64,000 bases of DNA from Ruminococcus sp. (GCA_017460665.1 JAFUAO010000010.1:237005-301004), one strand, 5' to 3'. Shown: positions 53,128 to 62,118, counted from the first letter of the stretch. Numbers and translations: made by a program. Notes: generated by a model not told the origin, from the letters alone.

Positions 53128-53985
53128 TCATATTATATTCTTCACCGCATCATAGATCCGGTGGGCGATGTTGGAGTCGTTCATGGTGTAAAGGTGGATC
53201 CCGTCAACGCCCTCTGCGGCAAGGTCCGTGATCTGATCGACTGCGTAGGCGATCCCTGCGTCCCGGAGAGCCTCGGGGCTGTCGCCGTAGCGGTCCAGCA
53301 TACGGACGAACTTCGCCGGGAGCTCCACACCGCACAGATCCACCATTCGGTGGATCTGCTTTTTGTTGGTGACAGGCATGATCCCGGCCTCGATCGGGAC
53401 GCCGATCCCCGCCCTATGAGCCCTCTCCCGGAAGCCGTAAAAATGGCGGTCATCAAGGAAGAACTGGGTGATCAGGTGGTCTACGCCGCTGTCCACCTTC
53501 TCCTTTAGGTGGACCATGTCCTCCTCCGCATCCTTGCTCTCCGGGTGGACCTCCGGATAGCAGGCGGCGATTATGTTCAGGTCGTAGTTCTCACGGATAA
53601 AGCTGACCAGCTCGCTGGCGTGGGCGAAGTCTCCCTCAGCCTGTCCTCCCTCAGGGATATCCCCTCTCAGCGCAAGGACGTTCTCGATCCCGCTGGCGCT
53701 GATCTGGTCGAGGATATCCGCAGCCTGCTCTTTTTTCAGGCCGATACAGGGCAGGTGTGCCACGCTGGTGGTGTGGTAGCTGCTGATCAGGTCAGAGGCG
53801 ATCCTGATTGTCTTGCAGCCGTTCTTTCCGCCTCCTGCTCCGTAGGTGACGCTGATGAAGTCCGGGTGCAGGTCCGAGAGCCGGTCAAGTGTGCCGTAGA
53901 TCACGCTCTCATCTGCGTCGGGCTTTGGAGGGAAGACCTCCAGTGAGAACACGGTCTTTTTCCCGAAAATATCAGCCGTTCTCAT
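53128..53985 (-). CDS. metF: 5,10-methylenetetrahydrofolate reductase
   Basis: Reduces methylene-THF to methyl-THF, the methyl donor for MetE. 285 residues beginning MRTADIFGKKTVFSLEVFPPKPDADE; YGAGGGKNGCKT-like text (cited in part), LALRGDIPEGG (FAD contact, about 110) and the C-terminal GIPLYT-like IHLYTMNDS are family features. ATG at 53985 has AAAGAGG 6 nt upstream and overlaps the metE end by 14 nt; the longer frame to 54042 has no such site. The operon metE-metF is self-consistent: one makes the methyl donor used by the other. Confidence 0.96.
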   Translation of the reverse strand: MRTADIFGKKTVFSLEVFPPKPDADESVIYGTLDRLSDLHPDFISVTYGAGGGKNGCKTIRIASDLISSYHTTSVAHLPCIGLKKEQAADILDQISASGIENVLALRGDIPEGGQAEGDFAHASELVSFIRENYDLNIIAACYPEVHPESKDAEEDMVHLKEKVDSGVDHLITQFFLDDRHFYGFRERAHRAGIGVPIEAGIMPVTNKKQIHRMVDLCGVELPAKFVRMLDRYGDSPEALRDAGIAYAVDQITDLAAEGVDGIHLYTMNDSNIAHRIYDAVKNII

Positions 53986-56245
53986 CTCTGGCCTCTTTCG
54001 CTGCGGCAACAAGGTTCTTAAGGCTCGGCACGGTCTCCTCATTGCCCCTTGTTTTCAGTCCGCAGTCAGGGTTCACCCACAGCTTCGACACCGGTATACG
54101 GCTCTTCATCTTGTCGATGGCGGCCTTGATCTCCTCCTTGGACGGGATCCTGGGAGAGTGTATGTCGTAAACTCCGGGGCCCACCTCCGTGCGGAAGCCG
54201 CTCTCCTTGAGCACATCAAGGATCCTCAGGTCTGAACGTGAGGCCTCGAAGGTGATCACGTCGGCGTCCATGTCGTCGATGTCACGGATTATGTCGGCGA
54301 ACTCGCTGTAGCACATATGCGTATGGATCTGGGTCTCGGGCCTTACACCGCTGTGGACGTAACGGAAGGCCGGGATCGCCCAGTCGAGATAGTCCTCCCT
54401 CCAGTCGGCACGGCGAAGGGGCAGCTTCTCACGAAGGGCAGCCTCGTCCACCTGTATGATGCTGATCCCGCTCTTCTCCAGGTCCAGCACCTCCTCACGG
54501 ATCGCCAGCGCTATCTGGAAGGCGCTCTCCTTCAGCGAGATGTCCTCTCTCGGGAAGGACCAGTTGAGGATCGTAACGGGGCCGGTGAGCATACCCTTCA
54601 TGGGCTTTTTGGTGAGGCTCTGGGCGTAGACTGACCACCTGACGGTCATGGGCCTTGCACGGGAGATGTCTCCCCAGATCACAGGGGGCTTCACGCAGCG
54701 TGTGCCGTAGGACTGGACCCAGCCGTTCTCAGTGAAGATGTACCCTTCAAGGCACTGGCCGAAGTACTCCACCATGTCGTTGCGCTCGAATTCCCCGTGA
54801 ACAAGGACGTCAAGGCCGATCTCCTCCTGCAAGGCGACGCACTGAGCGATCTTCTCCTCGATGAACTTCTCGTGCTCCTCCTTAGTGATCTGGCCCCTGC
54901 GGAGGGCGGCACGGCTGGCCTTTACATCGGCGGTCTGGGGGAAGGATCCGATCGTGGTGGTGGGGAAAAGGGGCAGGCCGAAGCGCTCCTTCTGGATCCT
55001 TTCACGCTCTGCAAAGGCCGGCTCACGGACAAGGTCCTTCTCGGTGAGAGCAGCCACTCTTGCCCTGACAGCCGGATCTCCGGCGATGCGGGGCTGGCTG
55101 TGGAGAGCGATGTTCCGGCGGAGCTCCTCGGTCTCCTCCGGGCGCTGGGAGCTGAGGACGGTCTTTAGCTCCGCCAGCTCCTCCAGCTTCTCCTCGGCAA
55201 AGGCAAGGTACTTCTTGCAGCTCTCCGGCAGCTTGGTCTCGTTGGCAAGGGTGCAGGGAACGTGGAGCAGCGAGCAGGAGGTGCTGAGCACGGTCTCCTC
55301 CGCATATTTTCCCAGCTCGCCGATCAGTCCGGCGATCTTAGTGTAGTCGCTGCGCCAGATGTTCTTGCCGTTCACAGCTCCTGCAAAGAGGATCTTTCCC
55401 TTGGGGAAGCCCTTTTCTCTGACCAGCTCAAGGGATCTTTTGCCCTCGGTAAAGTCCAGTCCGATACCGTCGAAGTCCAGTCTGCACAGCTCATCATAGC
55501 AGTCACGGACGTCGCCGAAATAGGTCTGCAAGAGGACCTTGACGCCGTTTTTCCCGGAGAGGATCTTCTCATAGAGCCCGGTAAACAGGGCGACGTCCCC
55601 TGCTGTCATGTCGGTCACCAGCGAGGGCTCGTCGATCTGTACCCACTCAGCCCCCAGCTCGGCGAACCTGCCTAAAAGCTGAGAGTAAGCCCCTGCTGCG
55701 GCGTCAAGGAAGTCCTCCGCAGTCTTTGTCCCTGTGAAGCGTGCCAGCTTCAGGAAGGTGTAGGCTCCCAAGATCACGGGTTTTGTGACAGCACCCTGCT
55801 CCTTTGCCTCGATGAAGAGGTCGAAGGGCCTGGTGCCTGTCAGTTCAAGCTCCGCTGAGTCCTCTATCTCCGGCACCATATAGTGATAGTTGGTGTTGTA
55901 CCACTTCTTCATGGCAAGGGCCTTTACGTCGCCCTTCTCCCCCTGATAGCCCCTTGCTGCGGCAAAATATGTATCCAGCTCAGAGAGCCCCAGCGCCCGG
56001 TAGCGCTCAGGGACTGCGTTCAGCAAAAATGCCGTATCCAGCGCTCCGTCGTAGTAGGAGAAGTCCCCCGAGGGGATGAAGTCCAGTCCGCTGTCCTGCT
56101 GGGTCCTCAGGGAGCGAAGACGGATCTCCTTTGCAGTTTTTTCCAGCTCAGCGGCACCAATCTCGCCCCTGAAATACTTCTCGCTGGCAAATTTCAGCTC
56201 ACGAAGGCTGCCGATCCTTGGGTAGCCGATGATAGATGTTCTCAT
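53972..56245 (-). CDS. metE: Cobalamin-independent methionine synthase
   Basis: Transfers the methyl group from 5-methyl-THF-polyglutamate to homocysteine. 757 residues: N-terminal barrel from MRTSIIGYPRIGSLRELK, EWVQIDEPSLVTD (about 218-230), and C-terminal catalytic barrel with TTTIGSFPQT (about 435), LVHGEFERNDMVEYFG (about 485) and the zinc ligands in THMCYSEF (about 655) and a late Cys in NPDCGLKTRG. AGGAGG precedes the ATG. The promoter is at 56281-56310; there is no room for a SAM or cobalamin riboswitch in the about 30-nt leader. Confidence 0.97.
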   Translation of the reverse strand: MRTSIIGYPRIGSLRELKFASEKYFRGEIGAAELEKTAKEIRLRSLRTQQDSGLDFIPSGDFSYYDGALDTAFLLNAVPERYRALGLSELDTYFAAARGYQGEKGDVKALAMKKWYNTNYHYMVPEIEDSAELELTGTRPFDLFIEAKEQGAVTKPVILGAYTFLKLARFTGTKTAEDFLDAAAGAYSQLLGRFAELGAEWVQIDEPSLVTDMTAGDVALFTGLYEKILSGKNGVKVLLQTYFGDVRDCYDELCRLDFDGIGLDFTEGKRSLELVREKGFPKGKILFAGAVNGKNIWRSDYTKIAGLIGELGKYAEETVLSTSCSLLHVPCTLANETKLPESCKKYLAFAEEKLEELAELKTVLSSQRPEETEELRRNIALHSQPRIAGDPAVRARVAALTEKDLVREPAFAERERIQKERFGLPLFPTTTIGSFPQTADVKASRAALRRGQITKEEHEKFIEEKIAQCVALQEEIGLDVLVHGEFERNDMVEYFGQCLEGYIFTENGWVQSYGTRCVKPPVIWGDISRARPMTVRWSVYAQSLTKKPMKGMLTGPVTILNWSFPREDISLKESAFQIALAIREEVLDLEKSGISIIQVDEAALREKLPLRRADWREDYLDWAIPAFRYVHSGVRPETQIHTHMCYSEFADIIRDIDDMDADVITFEASRSDLRILDVLKESGFRTEVGPGVYDIHSPRIPSKEEIKAAIDKMKSRIPVSKLWVNPDCGLKTRGNEETVPSLKNLVAAAKEARDENG

Positions 56246-56280
56246 TACCTATTCCTCCTGTATGAAAAGTCTGTATTGCT

Positions 56281-56310
56281 ATTATACCACAGTTCCCAGA
56301 AATGTGTTAA
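56281..56310 (-). promoter_or_regulatory. metE promoter
   Basis: TTAACA (56305-56310), 18 bp, TATAAT (56281-56286). It lies between metE and the 3' end of the LysR gene on the same strand; a LysR-type site was not identified. Confidence 0.7.
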
Positions 56311-56348
56311 TACAAGAAATTCATGCTAAGGCATAGCTAAAAGCTATA

Positions 56349-57260
56349 TCAGGAGGAGTAATTTGCGATGTATTCCTTCAAATGCTCAAGGTACCGCCGG
56401 GTGATGCTGTTCATGGGACGGTCGGCTGTGGTGATGTAGCCGATCTCCATGCTCTCGTCGCTTTCCAGCGGGATCGCAACGATGTTGTCGCCGTTCAGGT
56501 CAGAGCTCAGTATGCCCGATGAGATCGTGTAGCCGTCCAGTCCGATCAGCAGGTTGAACAGGGTCGCCCGGTCCGAAACGATGATGTTTTTCGGGCTGTC
56601 CTCGGTGATGTGGAGCTCCTCCGCAAAGTAGAAGGAGTTCTTCACTCCCTGATCGTAGGTCAGCCGTGGGAACTCCCTTAGCTCCTCTAATGTGACGCTG
56701 CTTCTGCCAACAAGAGGGTTCGCCTTGCTGACGAAAACATGAGGCCTTGCGGTGAAGAGCCTCTCGAAGACCAGCTCCTCGTTTTGCAGGATATGGCGGA
56801 TCACCTCACGGTTGAAGCGGCTTAGGAACAGGATCCCGATGTCGCTGCGGTGTGTGCGGACGTCCTCGATGATCTCGGCGGTCTTCAGCTCACGGAGGGT
56901 GAACTCGTACCGGCTGCGGCCGTACTCACGGACCAGCTCCACAAAGGCGTTCACCACGAAGGCATAGTGCTGGGCGGAGACCGCAAAGGCCCTTCGTGGA
57001 GGCGGTGCGTCCTTGTACTCGTTCTCCAAGAGCTGTGCCTGCTCCACGATCTGCCGGGCGTAGGAGAGAAATCTGGTGCCGTCCTCCGACAGGTAGACTC
57101 CTCTGTTGCTGCGGCAGAATATGGTTATGCCCATCTCCTTTTCCAGCTCCGACACGGACTTTGAAAGACTGGGCTGAGCGATGAAGAGCTTCTGCGCCGC
57201 CATGGTCATGGATCCGGTCTCTGCGATCGTTATGATGTATTTTAGCTGCTGCAATGTCAT
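56349..57260 (-). CDS. LysR family transcriptional regulator
   Basis: 303 residues. N-terminal winged helix-turn-helix MTLQQLKYIITIAETGSMTM and AAQKLFIAQPSLSKSVSELE (about 18-37), followed by a linker helix and a two-lobe effector domain (about 90-300). Directly upstream of metE-metF on the same strand, it is a candidate regulator of methionine synthesis (as MetR is), but the effector cannot be read from the sequence. ATG at 57260 with GAGG 8 nt upstream. A TTGACA-16-TATAAT promoter precedes it. Confidence 0.94.
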   Translation of the reverse strand: MTLQQLKYIITIAETGSMTMAAQKLFIAQPSLSKSVSELEKEMGITIFCRSNRGVYLSEDGTRFLSYARQIVEQAQLLENEYKDAPPPRRAFAVSAQHYAFVVNAFVELVREYGRSRYEFTLRELKTAEIIEDVRTHRSDIGILFLSRFNREVIRHILQNEELVFERLFTARPHVFVSKANPLVGRSSVTLEELREFPRLTYDQGVKNSFYFAEELHITEDSPKNIIVSDRATLFNLLIGLDGYTISSGILSSDLNGDNIVAIPLESDESMEIGYITTADRPMNSITRRYLEHLKEYIANYSS

Positions 57261-57278
57261 ATTTTTCACCTCTCAACA

Positions 57279-57306
57279 ATTATACCACGTTCCGCTAAAG
57301 TGTCAA
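57279..57306 (-). promoter_or_regulatory. Promoter of the LysR gene
   Basis: Perfect TTGACA (57301-57306) and TATAAT (57279-57284) with a 16-bp spacer. Confidence 0.87.
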
Positions 57307-57404
57307 GGGGAAAACACCTGTCTTCCTCCACGCTCGATCATGCGCTTTGCGATATCGTGGTGCTCGTGCTCGTTCCGGTCCTTTTCCGGCTCAGGCCGGT
57401 CCAT
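57303..57404 (-). CDS. Possible 33-residue small protein or gene remnant
   Basis: ORF starting MDRPEPEKDRNEHEHHDIAK and ending in GGRQVFSP. It is strongly charged with a HEHHD cluster that could bind metal. There is no good ribosome binding site, and its stop overlaps the -35 of the LysR promoter. It lies downstream of the dockerin-fragment terminator, so it may be the relic of a larger gene. Weak support. Confidence 0.25.
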   Translation of the reverse strand: MDRPEPEKDRNEHEHHDIAKRMIERGGRQVFSP

Positions 57405-57433
57405 GTTTCGCTCAAAATGTCGAGACTCTTCCA

Positions 57434-57465
57434 AACAAAAACGCCTGAGCGATCATGCTCAGGCG
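57434..57465 (-). terminator. Terminator of the dockerin-fragment gene
   Basis: CGCCTGAGC/GCTCAGGCG 9-bp stem with a 6-nt loop, 8 bp after the stop, followed by TTTTTGTTT on the minus strand. Confidence 0.92.
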
Positions 57466-57473
57466 AATTTCTG

Positions 57474-58673
57474 TTATGATGCGGCCGGAAGGAAGCTGTC
57501 GGCCCTGCCGAGGATGAAGTTGCCGATCTGGACCAGATCCGAAAGGCTGAACTCTCCGCTGCCGTCGACATCAGCGGCCTTGAGGACCATTTCATCGCAG
57601 TCCAAAGAAGTCATCATGTCCACATAAGCGGTCTTCCCGAGGATCATATCGAAGACGTTGATCTTCCCGTCGAAGGTCAGGTCTCCCGGGATCACCGCCG
57701 GTCCGGAGTGGCCTGCGCCGGGGATCACTGTCCCGTCCACGGCTGCGGAGATGTCGTCCACGAAGAAGTCGATGCCCTCGTCGCCCTCGGTCTCAACGTA
57801 GATGTAGCAGTTCTTAGCTCCGCTGGGGATCGTGAAGCCGGTGTTGGTGAGCTGTACCCACTGGCCCTTGGGAACGGTCTGAGTGTCGATCTTCTTATAG
57901 ACCGGATCGCCGTTCTCGTCGTTGTACTGTAGGGTGAAGTGGAAGGTGTTCGTGGGCTCGCCGTCGGTGTATTTTACGTTTGCGGAGAAGCTGTAGCTCT
58001 CCCCTGCCTTAAATTTATAGCCCAGGTTTTTGCCGATGCCGTTCCATGCCGCAGTCCTTCCCGTCACCAGAGCCGATGCGCTGCCGCCGAAGGAGTCCTC
58101 CGTCGTGCGCTCCACCTTTGCGGCGCCTCTGCCGGTCCAGCCGTCAGTGCCGCTTTCAAAGCCGCTCTGGAAGATGTAGGTCTTGTCTCCGGAGGAGGCG
58201 CTGCCGGGGCCGCTGAACTGCCACCAGTCAACGTTCAGAAGGTAGGTGTCGCTGCCCTTGAAAACGAAGTACAGATCGTGCTCGCCGCTGGCGCCTGTTA
58301 TATCGCAGGAGACCTCCTGCCAGCTCTGCCAGCCGCCTGTCCCGGAAACGGAGCAGGTACCTGCCAGAGGTCCGGTCTTTGAGTCCAGGTGGATCTCGAT
58401 CTGGCCGCCGCTGCCGGCAGAGGCGACGCTTGCTGTGAAGGTGTCGGCGCCCTCAGCAAAGTCCACGCCGGCGACCTTTATGCAGCTCCCGTCGCTGATA
58501 TTCCCGATGTTCACGCCGCCCTCGCTGCACTTCTCGGTCTTTACTCCCTCGGACCAGCACATGGTCTCGGCCTCCACCTTCTCGAAGGGATCAAGGGCCT
58601 CGATCTGGTCGGGGCCTGAGCTGGTAGAGGGAAGGATCGGGATCGAGCCGCCGGAGCCTTTCCTCCAGCTCAT
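57474..58673 (-). pseudogene. 3' fragment of a cellulosomal glycoside hydrolase: CBM-CBM-dockerin
   Basis: 399 codons without signal peptide or catalytic domain. After a linker-like start (GSGGSIPILPSTSSGPDQ) comes a CBM6-like module (VEAETMCWSEGV... to WWQF, about 33-155), then a CBM22/CBM4_9-like module (SGFESGTDGWTGRGAAKVER... FFVDDISA, about 170-312), and a type I dockerin with GDLTFDGKINVFDMILGK and ADVDGSGEFSLSDLVQIGNF (about 326-393). The order CBM6-CBM22-dockerin is the tail of GH43-type xylan-degrading enzymes of Ruminococcus; that catalytic part is missing. The 5' end runs, in a different frame, into the unrelated gene upstream, so it is a deletion joint. Its own terminator is intact. 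Confidence 0.8.
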
Positions 58674-59787
58674 CCGGGCGGCAGACCCTCGTTAGTCTAT
58701 AGGCCTCATCCATCTTGGGGCTCCCCTCCTTTATCAGCCTGCTCAGCTCCCTTAAGATCATTTGGTCCTTCGGCAGCTCGCCCTCATAGACCTCCGACCT
58801 GTACAGCGGAGACATGACAGTTCTCCCCTCTATATCATTTTTGAGCGACCCGCAGTACATCCTTTTGCCGGATACCCACAGGCAATAGGGCGACCATGAG
58901 GGCTCGCCGCCGCCCTCCTCAAAGACCAGAGCATAGTAGGGCTCACAGAAGGGGCGGCAGTCGATAAGGATCACATCGCCGTCCCTGTAGGGGTTTTTTA
59001 TGTCGAGATCACTGAGGTCTTCATTGCAAAAATACTTCCTGTCCCTCCATGACACATCGTTCCACGGAAAGGCAGCGTGCCATATCTCTCCCTTTTCGCT
59101 GACGGCTATCCTCTGTACCGACCTGCGCTTATGACAGCCCTCTGCCCTTTCCATCGCCTCCAGATACCTGCGCTTCTCCCAGATGCTCATGGGTGCGAAG
59201 ATGACTATATCGCCGTATCCGATCCTCCGGCTTGTGGAAGCCTCTTTCAGGAACTGTCTATAGGCCTCGCTTTGGATAAGATCTATCGACTTCTCCTCAT
59301 AGTACCGTCGCTCCGCCTCGAACAGCTCCCTCTCGGCACCTGCAAGGATCTCCATGGCCCTATCAGAGCCGCCAAGTGATATATGCCTGTATATTAGCTC
59401 TCCCTCGATGACAGTACACCGATAGATCCAGTACGAGCGGTCGTTCCAAGGATATTTCGGGGACTTCTCAGGATCGTAGCCCAGCGCAAGGACACGGTCT
59501 TTGTTCTCTTCGGTTAGCTCGCTGCAGATCAGGTCCAGCTCCAGATCGATCCGCCAGTCCTTGACCAAAGGGCTGTCGAGCACGAAGTCCATTTTCCAGC
59601 CCTCTCTGGCAGAGCCGCTGCTGGCGATGTACCTAAAGCCGCAGCTCTCTATTTAGGCGATGCAATTGAAGATCAAGTGCTCGGAGTCGCTGCCGGGCAT
59701 TTTTTCAGGCTCCTCCTCATCGGAAAAGCTGCTAATGCTCCGGCTGCGCTCGAAGAAGTTCCCGATGCAGATCACCAGTTTTTTCAT
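58591..59787 (-). pseudogene. Hypothetical gene broken by an in-frame TAA and by a 3' fusion
   Basis: A good start (MKKLVICIGNFFERSRSISS, ATG at 59787, GAGAGG upstream) leads to TAA at 59653-59655 after about 44 codons. The same frame then continues without interruption as IESCGFRYIASSGSAREGW... into the 333-codon ORF that begins with ATG at 59592. The protein has no recognised family; it contains WNDRSYWIYRC, GYGDIVIFAPMSIWEKRRYLEAM and CLWVSGKRMYCGS. Its last about 20 codons (after CRPDELEERL) lie on DNA that belongs to the CBM fragment, so the true 3' end is also lost. Confidence 0.65.
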
Positions 59788-59812
59788 CATGATCCCTCTC
59801 TTTGAGCGTAGC

Positions 59813-60448
59813 CTATCCCTTCCCGTACCTGAACGCTTCGTTCAGCTGATCCGGGTGCTCCTTGGACCACTCATATAGATCGGAAAACTCCGGAGCATCC
59901 AGATCCGAAAGATCAAAAACGCCCTTTGCCCTGCGGATCGCCGGGATCAGGATCTTCAGCTCCTCGTCCAGGCCCTCGATCCTGCTGTGGGTGCCGTCGA
60001 ACATCTTGATCTTATCAGTGACCCTCCGGCAGATCTCAAGGTTCCCGGGGATCACTGTATCGTTCCTGCTAAGGAGGATAAAGGCCTTCCCGAAGGCAGG
60101 CGCCGAGGAAAGCGACCTGTACTCCTCAAGGATCTCCCGGCTCAGCTCAGATTCTGTGACCACGGCTGTCTCTGCCGGGAAGAGACAGGGGTTCGTCAGC
60201 ACGCAGGGCAGATCATGCCATACTCCCAGGGCAAGTGCATAAAAACCGCCCAGGCTCTGGCCGACTAGTAGGCCGATCTCCTCCTTTGTGACGGTCCTGC
60301 TCAGCTCTTCAAGGATCTGAGAGGGACGTGATCTCATGAAATCCAGCTTTGGCGAGACCACGGCCTCGCCGGGCATGAAATTACACAGCGCAGCGTGGTT
60401 TCAGTCATCGGCCTTCCCCATGAAGCCGTGCAAATTAAGTATCTTCAT
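59813..60448 (-). pseudogene. YqiA/YcfP-like alpha/beta hydrolase interrupted by TGA
   Basis: Strong start (ATG at 60448, GGAGG 7 nt upstream) with MKILNLHGFMGKADD, then TGA at 60401-60403, then in the same frame NHAALCNFMPGEAVVSPKLDF and the rest of the protein. The nucleophile elbow is LLVGQSLGGFYALALG (GxSxGG), with ILLSRNDTVIPG and a late GTHSRI for the Asp and His. The family starts with LHGF and continues without a break, so the TGA is a nonsense mutation (or a sequencing error). Without readthrough only the 187-codon part from 60376 could be made, lacking the first strand. Confidence 0.72.
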
Positions 60449-60818
60449 TTTCGCTCCTCCAAACTTTCATCAGTGTAGCATAGACATGGGCGTTGAAGTC
60501 TTGATCCTCCTCCGGGAATGGGACATTGAGCAGCTTTGCGGCAAAGACGCCCACCGCCCTTGAACGGGATACTCCTGCAAAGCAGTGGATCAGGAGAGTG
60601 TCAACATCGCTGTGCTCCCGAATGAAGCGGATGATCCGCTTCGCCTGAGAGCTCTCCATGAGCTTCAGGCCGTGCTCCGGCTCCTCGATGTCGTCGAAGT
60701 ACAGGGTCAGCACGCCCTTGCAGCAGCGGTTCTCCTTCAGCTCAAAGCCGAAGCCTCCGCCACTGTAGCTCTCAAGGAAGTCCGCCAGCCCGATCTCGTT
60801 CCTGAGCAGCCGGCTCAC
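60435..60818 (-). CDS. Tyrosine/dual-specificity phosphatase-like protein (start uncertain)
   Basis: The P-loop LLIHCFAGVSRSRAVGVFAA contains HCX5R (Cys-Phe-Ala-Gly-Val-Ser-Arg), and TLYFDDIEEPEHG offers the general acid Asp. It fits small phosphatases of the DSP/PTP superfamily common in Firmicutes. In-frame sequence reaches beyond 60818 into the preceding gene, but no ATG with a ribosome binding site is present; GTG at 60818 is a working choice (127 residues). It overlaps the hydrolase start by 14 nt. The target is unknown; the first codons may be damaged. Confidence 0.68.
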   Translation of the reverse strand: MSRLLRNEIGLADFLESYSGGGFGFELKENRCCKGVLTLYFDDIEEPEHGLKLMESSQAKRIIRFIREHSDVDTLLIHCFAGVSRSRAVGVFAAKLLNVPFPEEDQDFNAHVYATLMKVWRSENEDT

Positions 60819-60837
60819 AACGATGAGAGACTTATAC

Positions 60838-61614
60838 TCATGGGGGGAGCTCGTCCTCGGAACAGGCCTCGGTCCTGAGAACCTGAAAATGGTCGTGGCA
60901 GAAGGCGACCTTGCAGGAGTGGACCTTGTCCTCATACGCTCTCAGGCAGTAAAGGCACATATCCGAGAAGTCACTGTAGGCCATGTAAGGCGGAAGGGTG
61001 TCGAAATGTCTGACGTCAGCCACCACCGCATATTTCTCTCCGCAGCGAACTATGTCCCCCGCCGAGAAGGTGTGCGGGATCTCTGCATAAGCCCAGGCCA
61101 GATCATGATCCGTATCGAGGTTATCACGCCTATACACATCAGTGACCTCCTTGCGAGGATCAAGAACGATCCTTAGGCCGCAGTCGTCCATGTCGAAGGT
61201 CTTCTGCTTTACGATCCGGCAGCTTTCGTCTTCAAAGCACAGCACCTCCGCCGCCTCGATAGCGTCATCAAGGGTCCGGCAGATCGTGGTGCTGCTGATC
61301 ATCTCTGCTTCCTCAAAGACGTAGACCTCGTTTTCCTTGTGCTCCCGTGCCTCGGCAAGGAGAGCTCTTTTGTCCGCAATGTACCTGACAGCAGCCTCTC
61401 TGAGATCTCCTCCGCCGAAATTATATGGTCCCTTTTTGAACTCCTCCGCAGTATATCTTGAGGTCCTATCCTCGATAGCTGTCAGCTTGTCCTCAAGAGA
61501 ACGCCCACGGCATTGTGCAATGATGATGCACTCCACGGCAGGCGGAAGGTCTGTTCCCTTGAGCTGCTCCCGGAGAGTTTTTGAGTCGATGAATTCAAGA
61601 AATTCGTACTGCAT
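60838..61614 (-). CDS. Hypothetical protein, 258 residues
   Basis: No family recognised. The N-terminal half is helical and acidic (MQYEFLEFIDSKTLREQL, then LEDKLTAIEDRTSRYTAEEF), the middle has a conserved-looking YNFGGGDLREAAVRYI, and the C-terminal half has several Cys residues (MCLYCLRAYEDKVHSCKVAFC), which may bind metal. GGAGG lies 8 nt before the ATG. Similar-looking proteins with these parts accompany plasmid- or element-derived genes in Ruminococcus, but I cannot support a function. Confidence 0.68.
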   Translation of the reverse strand: MQYEFLEFIDSKTLREQLKGTDLPPAVECIIIAQCRGRSLEDKLTAIEDRTSRYTAEEFKKGPYNFGGGDLREAAVRYIADKRALLAEAREHKENEVYVFEEAEMISSTTICRTLDDAIEAAEVLCFEDESCRIVKQKTFDMDDCGLRIVLDPRKEVTDVYRRDNLDTDHDLAWAYAEIPHTFSAGDIVRCGEKYAVVADVRHFDTLPPYMAYSDFSDMCLYCLRAYEDKVHSCKVAFCHDHFQVLRTEACSEDELPP

Positions 61615-61638
61615 ATTTTTGCCTCCTTTATCACAGCT

Positions 61639-61968
61639 CTATTCATCTAAATAGCACCTGTAATGCTCACTGTGGTCATACTTTACAGCCGGCTCCTCAG
61701 CAAGGCCGAAGGCCGCCATGATCTCAGGCAGGTGCTCCGTCCCTATGTGAGGGCTCATGTAGACCACCGCCCGGCCCTTAGGCGTGATCTCCACCCTTCC
61801 TCTGGGATAGTAGCCGAAGCCCACGCTTTCGCCGCAGGGCCGAAGGTGCTCCCACAGCCTTTTGTGGTTGAAGGTGTTCCCGGACCTTGCAGCGCCCTCC
61901 AGCACGGTCCCGTCGAAGGGAAAGCACCTGAGGCTTCCACGGATCAGCCAGAAAACTCCTCTCTGCAT
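61639..61968 (-). CDS. Hypothetical protein, 109 residues
   Basis: No family recognised. It begins MQRGVFWLIRGSLRCFPFDG and contains SGNTFNHKRLWEHLRP, PRGRVEITPKGRAVVYMSPHIG and ends AVKYDHSEHYRCYLDE. No signal peptide or membrane helix. ATG at 61968 with GGGAGG 5 nt upstream; the 24 codons between gene and terminus of the next gene are short, so it heads the run down to the dockerin fragment. Promoter at 62020-62048. Confidence 0.72.
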   Translation of the reverse strand: MQRGVFWLIRGSLRCFPFDGTVLEGAARSGNTFNHKRLWEHLRPCGESVGFGYYPRGRVEITPKGRAVVYMSPHIGTEHLPEIMAAFGLAEEPAVKYDHSEHYRCYLDE

Positions 61969-62019
61969 ATCGTCCTCCCTTTTGATAGTTTGATTTTGGT
62001 TATCCATATCCTTGATTTT

Positions 62020-62048
62020 ACTATAGCAGCCAGATCCGGGTCTGTCAA
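62020..62048 (-). promoter_or_regulatory. Promoter of the 61.97-kb gene run
   Basis: TTGACA (62043-62048), 17 bp, TATAGT (62020-62025). It is divergent from the methylase-like gene promoter 42 bp away. Confidence 0.82.
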
Positions 62049-62089
62049 GAGGTTTTCCATATTTTTTCAGGTTTATTATTTTCTTGATA

Positions 62090-62118
62090 TTGACAAACCT
62101 AAACTCCACTGATATAAT
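62090..62118 (+). promoter_or_regulatory. Promoter of the methylase-like gene
   Basis: Perfect TTGACA (62090-62095) and TATAAT (62113-62118) with a 17-bp spacer; AAAGGAG lies 8 nt before the ATG at 62158. Confidence 0.9.

Noticed and set aside
56246-56310. Riboswitch (SAM or cobalamin) before metE
   Set aside because: The leader is only about 30 nt long, too short for either.
60401-60403. Selenocysteine at the TGA in the hydrolase
   Set aside because: No catalytic Cys is expected there in the family, and no bacterial SECIS-like hairpin follows; a nonsense mutation is simpler.
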